A DNA stretch of 11,067 bases from an uncultured Clostridia bacterium. GTDB lineage: Bacteria; Bacillota; Clostridia; Oscillospirales; Ruminococcaceae. The stretch covers positions 1 through 11,067 of the forward strand of contig CAMWLH010000040.1 in assembly GCA_947175045.1 (NCBI GenBank), written 5' to 3'. Below are positions 7,535 through 11,067 of this stretch, one piece after another; the stretch's first letter is position 1, and each line of letters begins with the position of its first letter. Below the pieces are notes generated by a model that was not told the DNA's origin, searched no databases, and was given only the letters and a program-made list of their open reading frames with translations. Position numbers and translations under genes: made by a program.

Positions 7535-7945
7535 TTACAGAAGTGGAATGTCTGCGTCGGGGAAGAACAGATTCATTGAGCGGGTCAATGCAAATACGAT
7601 AAATCCTGCCGCTAATGTCATCAAACCTCTCTGTTTCTGGTCAGCCTCATCATTTTTCATGGCAAATCCGAACATTGTTCCGCCGACAAAAGCAACAAGC
7701 AATGCTATTCTGCCAATCCACGTGGCAAAGAATCCTATTAATGCGAAGAAAGCAGTATCGCCCTCATTAGAGATATTGCCACCTTCTGCAAATGCCGATA
7801 CTGCCGTCATCATGTTCATCACAATAAATGTGGTGACGCATAAAGCGATTTTCCTGCGCTTCTCATTTAACTTTTTTGCTGCGCGGACAAAAAAATTCCG
7901 CCGTTTTCCTACGGCGGCAGGGATTGATGTGTTTACCTTTTCCAT
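7535..7945 (-). CDS. Pilin-like small membrane protein (VirB2/Maff2-type)
   Basis: The product is 136 residues. A basic N-terminus (KKLNEKRRK) precedes a hydrophobic stretch at 33-49 and a signal-peptidase-like site AFA53-EGG. The predicted mature part has two hydrophobic segments (about 78-96 and 108-128) joined by a short charged loop KNDEADQKQRG, then a short polar end. Two segments with a 'ND...K.rG..l.aG' loop are the pattern of VirB2-like pilins and of the Maff2 proteins of Tn1549-type elements. Those sit in this same place between VirD4 and VirB6. It is longer than Maff2 because of the signal-like N-terminus. DUF3852 is another family I considered from memory. The ATG at 7943-7945 has a perfect AAGGAGGT seven bases upstream. 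The gene is set off from its neighbours by about 50 and 95 bases, with a hairpin after it. Sequence similarity is not decisive; architecture and place carry the call. Confidence 0.8.
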   Translation of the reverse strand: MEKVNTSIPAAVGKRRNFFVRAAKKLNEKRRKIALCVTTFIVMNMMTAVSAFAEGGNISNEGDTAFFALIGFFATWIGRIALLVAFVGGTMFGFAMKNDEADQKQRGLMTLAAGFIVFALTRSMNLFFPDADIPLL

Positions 7946-7995
7946 CGGTAAAACCTCCTTAAAAAATATTTATACAACCGCAAATGCGGAAGTAA

Positions 7996-10176
7996 TCAGA
8001 ATAAATCCATAGCTTTCAGCGACTCTTCAGTGATTACTTCAAGAGCAGCCATATCGTAAGGCACTATATCATCGGGCAGCTCGTCCACATCTTCCAGATC
8101 ATCGTTGATGTCAAAGTATTTCTGGCTTGCGGTACGCTCGTCGGTTGCCTTTTCCGTTATAAATACGGTATCGGTATTTTCAGCCTGTTCCGCCATCTCC
8201 GTTTCGGGGTCAAGTTCGTCATCTGGAACCTCTACATCTGTTATCATCGGTTCTTCCTCCCTCCATTCGCTCTCCTTGATTTCATTGGGCTGAATTGTGT
8301 CGATATGCAATTCCTTTTGATTTGGCATTTTTTCGGTGTGCAGATCGTCAATCAGGTATGCATAATTACTGTTGCTGTCCTCCAAATAAACATAATTCGG
8401 GTGCTTTTCTATGTCAAACTTGTGACAGAAAAAAGGGTAGAACGCACGTACAATAAGTACGCACTGATTAGGTTTCATTACCTTTAATTCGTCTGTTGTC
8501 ATAAGCTCACGCCCCATTATGCTGTTGTTTTCAGAAGTGGACGGAGATCTGTGGCTTCTTGTTCTGTTCTGCGACACAACGTCTATCGTTTCTTTTCCGA
8601 GAGATTTGGAAATAGCCTCAAGTGTGCTTGCTTCCTGTCCGCCCAAAAATAAAAGACTGTCGCAGTTACCTGTGACAATCTCCCATGATTTATCGTACAT
8701 TTTTTTCAGCTGTGCAAGGTTCTGAATTATGATATTCGCGCTGATCTCCATTGAGCGCATTGTGGCGAGCAGCTTGTCAAAATCGGGTATCGTGCCAATG
8801 TTCGCAAACTCGTCCAATAAGCAGCGGACGTGAACGGGCAGCCTTCCGCCGTATTTGAAGTTTGCGGTATCATATAAGCTGTCAAACAGTTGCGTATACA
8901 TCATAGCTGCGAGAAAATTAAACGTTGCGTCAGAGGACGGTATGATAACGAACAGCGCGGTTTTCTTATCGCCGAGAGTTTGCAGATTGATGTTGTCAGT
9001 ATGGGTCAGATCTGCTACTTCGGGCAAGCTGAATGCCGCAAATCTAACCGCTGCCGATATAAGAATAGACTTTGCTGTTTCAGCAGGTGCTTTTTTGAAG
9101 TCCCGATAAAAAGTGACCGCCATACTTTGCGGATTTTTCTCGTATAATTCGTCCATCATCTCGTCAAGCGGAGAGCGGTGGTTTTCGTCCTGTTCGCTTA
9201 TTTCGGCTAATTTCATCACCTGCATTACCATTGAGAAATTCATCGAATAGCTGTCCAGTCCGCCTGCGGGATCGCTGAATTTTATTCCTTGCTCTTCAAG
9301 CTGATGGCGCTCTAAAAGATAAAAAGAAATTGCAAGCGTAAGCTCCTTGGTACTGTCGTCCCAAAACTGGTCGCCGCCCGAGCTTCCCTCCTGCTTGGTG
9401 TTTTTCATCAGACAGTTTACCATTTTCATAACGTAAGTTTTATTTACGTCAATTATGTTTCCGTCCTTATCCCTGTTGTAGACATAATTGAACGGATTAT
9501 AGTTATTGCTGTGTGCCATATCGATCAGATTGAAAACACGGATTTCGTATCCTGCTTTTTTCATCAGCCGCCCGCAGGAACGCAGTAATTCGCCCTTGGG
9601 GTCTGTCACGACATATGATGTGTTAAGCTGCATTAGATTAGGCTTAACATAAAACCGAGATTTACCCGAACCAGAACCGCCGATTACCAACACGTTCAGG
9701 TTTTCACGGTGCTGTCGCGTGTTCAGCGACATTCTGACTTCCTGTGTAAGCAGAATATTATTGTCGGTTTCAAAAGGCAGCTTGGGCTTGGGATTTTCAC
9801 CTTTTTTCTTTTCGGGCTTGTCGGCAAGCATTTTTGTTTCTTTTTCGTTCGCCCATCTTGCCGAGCCGTGTTCAACTCCCCGTCGGTGTAATCTTTTTTT
9901 ACTTGTATATTTCATTAAGGCATACAGCCCAATGGCAAACGCAGAAAATATAACAAAAACGAAAGTCATAGAGCTTGTGTCCGCAAGTCTGGACATAACC
10001 GTGCCGGTATCGGTCATAACACTTTCAATTGATGTGGATAACCGGGTAATATCCAATCCGCCGTTATCATCAATTGATAATTCCAGTGCAGTACCGATAA
10101 CGGCAGCAAAATACAATATAAAAAGCACTATTACGCCATATATGACAAGCATTAAAGGGTCTTGTTTCTTTTTCAT
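7996..10176 (-). CDS. virD4: VirD4/TcpA-family type IV coupling protein
   Basis: This 726-residue membrane ATPase brings the relaxase-DNA complex to the secretion channel. Two N-terminal membrane segments (about 9-33 and 69-89) flank a small outer loop. The motor domain has EHGSARWA at 102-109, Walker A GGSGSGKS at 166-173, VVTDPKGELLRSCGRLMKKAGY at 189-210 (shown here as the TDPKGE motif region), and NYNPFNYV at 225-232. The Walker B region LLDEFANIGTIPDFDKLL (453-470) and NIIIQNLAQLKKMYDKSW (481-498) complete the TraG/VirD4 signature. The last 90 residues (about 636-709) are strongly acidic and probably disordered. The ATG at 10174-10176 overlaps the stop of the upstream gene by four bases (ATGA), with AAGGGG seven bases before it. 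Motifs are intact. The symbol is used for the family. Confidence 0.97.
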   Translation of the reverse strand: MKKKQDPLMLVIYGVIVLFILYFAAVIGTALELSIDDNGGLDITRLSTSIESVMTDTGTVMSRLADTSSMTFVFVIFSAFAIGLYALMKYTSKKRLHRRGVEHGSARWANEKETKMLADKPEKKKGENPKPKLPFETDNNILLTQEVRMSLNTRQHRENLNVLVIGGSGSGKSRFYVKPNLMQLNTSYVVTDPKGELLRSCGRLMKKAGYEIRVFNLIDMAHSNNYNPFNYVYNRDKDGNIIDVNKTYVMKMVNCLMKNTKQEGSSGGDQFWDDSTKELTLAISFYLLERHQLEEQGIKFSDPAGGLDSYSMNFSMVMQVMKLAEISEQDENHRSPLDEMMDELYEKNPQSMAVTFYRDFKKAPAETAKSILISAAVRFAAFSLPEVADLTHTDNINLQTLGDKKTALFVIIPSSDATFNFLAAMMYTQLFDSLYDTANFKYGGRLPVHVRCLLDEFANIGTIPDFDKLLATMRSMEISANIIIQNLAQLKKMYDKSWEIVTGNCDSLLFLGGQEASTLEAISKSLGKETIDVVSQNRTRSHRSPSTSENNSIMGRELMTTDELKVMKPNQCVLIVRAFYPFFCHKFDIEKHPNYVYLEDSNSNYAYLIDDLHTEKMPNQKELHIDTIQPNEIKESEWREEEPMITDVEVPDDELDPETEMAEQAENTDTVFITEKATDERTASQKYFDINDDLEDVDELPDDIVPYDMAALEVITEESLKAMDLF
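8050..8271 (-). other. Acidic C-terminal tail of the VirD4-like protein
   Basis: These bases encode about residues 636-709, with dense Asp/Glu such as DDELDPETE and DINDDLEDVDELPDD and few basic residues. The tail lies after the ATPase core. In coupling proteins, C-terminal extensions are known to take part in substrate recognition, so this may be a docking tail. That role is inferred. Confidence 0.6.
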
Positions 10177-11067
10177 AATTTCGCCCCTTTGTGTTTTCCG
10201 AGATTTTCTTTGAGATTTTTGGTGACGGCGGACGCTTTGCCTTTTGCCGATTTAGCCGCCCGCGCAACATTGTTCTGAAATGCGCTTTGCTTTTGTGCCT
10301 TATCGATAAAGGTTTTCGCTTTTCCCTCGGTTATTCCGAAGTCCTTGCTTATTTTCGCGGCGAGTTTTTCATCATTAAAGTTATAATCGCGCTTGGTACT
10401 GCCAAGCCGTACAGAAAAAGAATTATTTGACGTTCTGTCGATCTCAACAGTCTGAGCCTCACCTGTATTTCTGAAAATTGTGGTTTCGCGAAGCTTTGAG
10501 TTAATTTGCATATCTATCTTTACAGACTTTTCTACTGCCTCGTTCGCCTGCTCCTCGGTCATCTCAAGCTCTGAAACGCAGATGTTCTTCATTTCCTCAC
10601 GGCTCATGGTTGCAGGAGTAAGAGCGGTTGCTTTGTCTCCGTTTGTAATGCTTATATGGGTATGTTCACTGTCGGCAAAATTCACCGCGGTGAATGTCAT
10701 ATTACGCAGATAAATGCTGTCGCTTTCATAGCGGATATTGACTTTCATTGACCTGATAGCGTCAAGCTGTGCGGTGTTCGCAAAATATTTTTCGGCAGTA
10801 AGCTTTTCCATCATCAGCTTATTTTGAACGGGAGATACGTCATCAAACAGCTTTTTTGCAGCAAGATCGGCTTCGGTTTTGGAATATCCGAATTGCTCCA
10901 TACATATTTTCTGTACATTCGTATGTGTCAGCTTGTCCGAAAATTCAATCTTTTTCTGCTGCTTTGCGTCTTCAATGATAAGTTTTCCGTTTTCGGGGTA
11001 TGCCTTAAATTCATAGGCGACCTTTTCACGAGCCGCCTTAAAATCTTGCTTTACTATCTCAACTTTC
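10173..11067 (-). CDS. Unrecognised protein with three helical repeats and a lysine-rich tail (5' end beyond the right edge)
   Basis: The frame is open from the right edge to a TGA at 10173-10175, about 297 residues. No Met occurs before codon 10899-10901, which lies inside the first repeat, so the true start is outside the window. The visible part has three diverged copies of a 25-residue module: one spanning 10845-10919, one 10521-10595, one 10293-10367. Each is preceded by beta-strand-like sequence. Shared features are an aromatic or Leu before a short turn, then T/S-E-x-x-A and a lysine (FGYSKTEADLAAKK, LEMTEEQANEAVEKS, FGITEGKAKTFIDKA). The last 32 residues are rich in Lys and Ala (KSAKGKASAVTKNLKENLGK) and could bind nucleic acid. 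It overlaps VirD4 by four bases. This is the place where PcfB/DUF3801 accessory proteins are found in related systems, but I do not see clear DUF3801 sequence. It could be the C-terminal part of a larger transfer protein such as a relaxase accessory protein. Function unknown. Confidence 0.8.
   Translation of the reverse strand, partial: KVEIVKQDFKAAREKVAYEFKAYPENGKLIIEDAKQQKKIEFSDKLTHTNVQKICMEQFGYSKTEADLAAKKLFDDVSPVQNKLMMEKLTAEKYFANTAQLDAIRSMKVNIRYESDSIYLRNMTFTAVNFADSEHTHISITNGDKATALTPATMSREEMKNICVSELEMTEEQANEAVEKSVKIDMQINSKLRETTIFRNTGEAQTVEIDRTSNNSFSVRLGSTKRDYNFNDEKLAAKISKDFGITEGKAKTFIDKAQKQSAFQNNVARAAKSAKGKASAVTKNLKENLGKHKGAKL
10293..10919 (-). repeat. Three diverged protein-level repeats in the gene upstream of virD4
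   Basis: The units 10845-10919, 10521-10595 and 10293-10367 align over 25 residues without gaps. Ala at position 17 and Lys at position 23 are the same in all three. Units 1 and 2 share Ile-Cys at 5-6, units 1 and 3 share Phe-Gly at 10-11, and units 2 and 3 share Thr-Glu at 13-14. Starts are 108 and 76 residues apart. The repeat is seen in protein only; the DNA has diverged. Confidence 0.65.

Larger units (their letters stand above)
1..11067. mobile_element. Internal part of a Tn1549/CTn-type conjugative element (type IV secretion module)
   Basis: All ten genes lie on the minus strand in one compact block. The order VirD4, pilin-like, VirB6-like, PrgI, VirB4, CD1108-like, small membrane protein, DUF4315, topoisomerase III is the conserved transfer module of Clostridia integrative and conjugative elements. 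The assignment rests on recognised families and their order. Neither end of the element, nor a relaxase, integrase or attachment site, is in the window, so a conjugative plasmid with the same module is not excluded. Confidence 0.88.

Noticed and set aside
7966..7976. TATAAA-like box on the minus strand upstream of the pilin-like gene
   Set aside because: No -35-like hexamer is found at a suitable distance, and AT-rich sequence before a strong ribosome site is common. A separate promoter cannot be supported.
7978..7989. Small inverted repeat CCGC-AAAT-GCGG between virD4 and the pilin-like gene
   Set aside because: The stem is only four base pairs and there is no U run directly after it, so it is too weak to call a terminator.
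10899..10901. ATG that could be taken as the start of the gene before virD4
   Set aside because: The frame stays open upstream to the window edge and encodes related sequence, including the first half of repeat unit 1. This Met is internal and the gene is cut by the edge.
1..11067. CRISPR array, tRNA, insertion sequence, origin of transfer, attachment site or defence system
   Set aside because: No regularly spaced direct repeats, no tRNA-like fold, no transposase and no cargo-type gene are seen; coding sequence for transfer proteins fills almost the whole window.

Overview
The window is a single block of ten genes, all on the minus strand, from the conjugation region of an integrative and conjugative element (or a related conjugative plasmid) of a Gram-positive anaerobe. 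The protein families and gene order (VirD4, pilin-like protein, VirB6, PrgI, VirB4, CD1108-like protein, DUF4315, topoisomerase III) are those of the Tn1549/CTn-type elements of Clostridia. Consensus AAGGAGG-type ribosome binding sites, moderate GC content and the similarity of the proteins to Ruminococcus/Oscillospiraceae mobile-element proteins point to gut or rumen Bacillota. I cannot name a genus or species from the sequence.

Transcription runs from high to low coordinates. 11067-10173: the 3' part of an unrecognised gene whose product carries three diverged copies of a helical module and a lysine-rich tail. 10176-7996: the VirD4/TcpA coupling ATPase. 7945-7535: a small pilin-like (VirB2/Maff2-type) membrane protein with a signal sequence. 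7498-7471: a strong hairpin between genes. 7439-6573: a VirB6/TrbL-like polytopic channel protein with a TTG start. 6560-6147: a PrgI-family (VirB3-like) protein. 6150-3757: the VirB4 ATPase. 3754-1694: a long CD1108-like protein with a basic N-terminal half, one membrane segment and a Cys/His-rich outer domain. 1693-1388: a 101-residue protein with two membrane segments. 1385-1011: a DUF4315 coiled-coil protein. 1030 to the left edge: the N-terminal half of a topoisomerase III.

Together these encode the inner-membrane core and motors of a Gram-positive type IV secretion system. VirD4 brings the relaxase-bound DNA to the channel, VirB4 powers assembly or transport, VirB6, PrgI and the pilin-like protein form the membrane part, and the CD1108-like protein and the 101-residue protein probably extend outside the membrane. 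Topoisomerase III may process DNA during transfer. Neighbouring genes overlap by 4 or 20 bases or are separated by a few bases, except around the pilin-like gene, which has about 50 bases upstream and about 95 bases downstream holding the hairpin. No promoter is visible, so the operon probably starts beyond the right edge. No relaxase, integrase, attachment site, origin of transfer, cargo gene, tRNA or CRISPR array is seen here, and no gap over 300 bases lacks a gene.

I do not see a wholly new system. The points worth a second look are the triple-repeat protein next to VirD4, the hairpin after the pilin gene, the CD1108-like protein that ends without the expected cell-wall peptidase domain, and the small two-membrane-segment protein.
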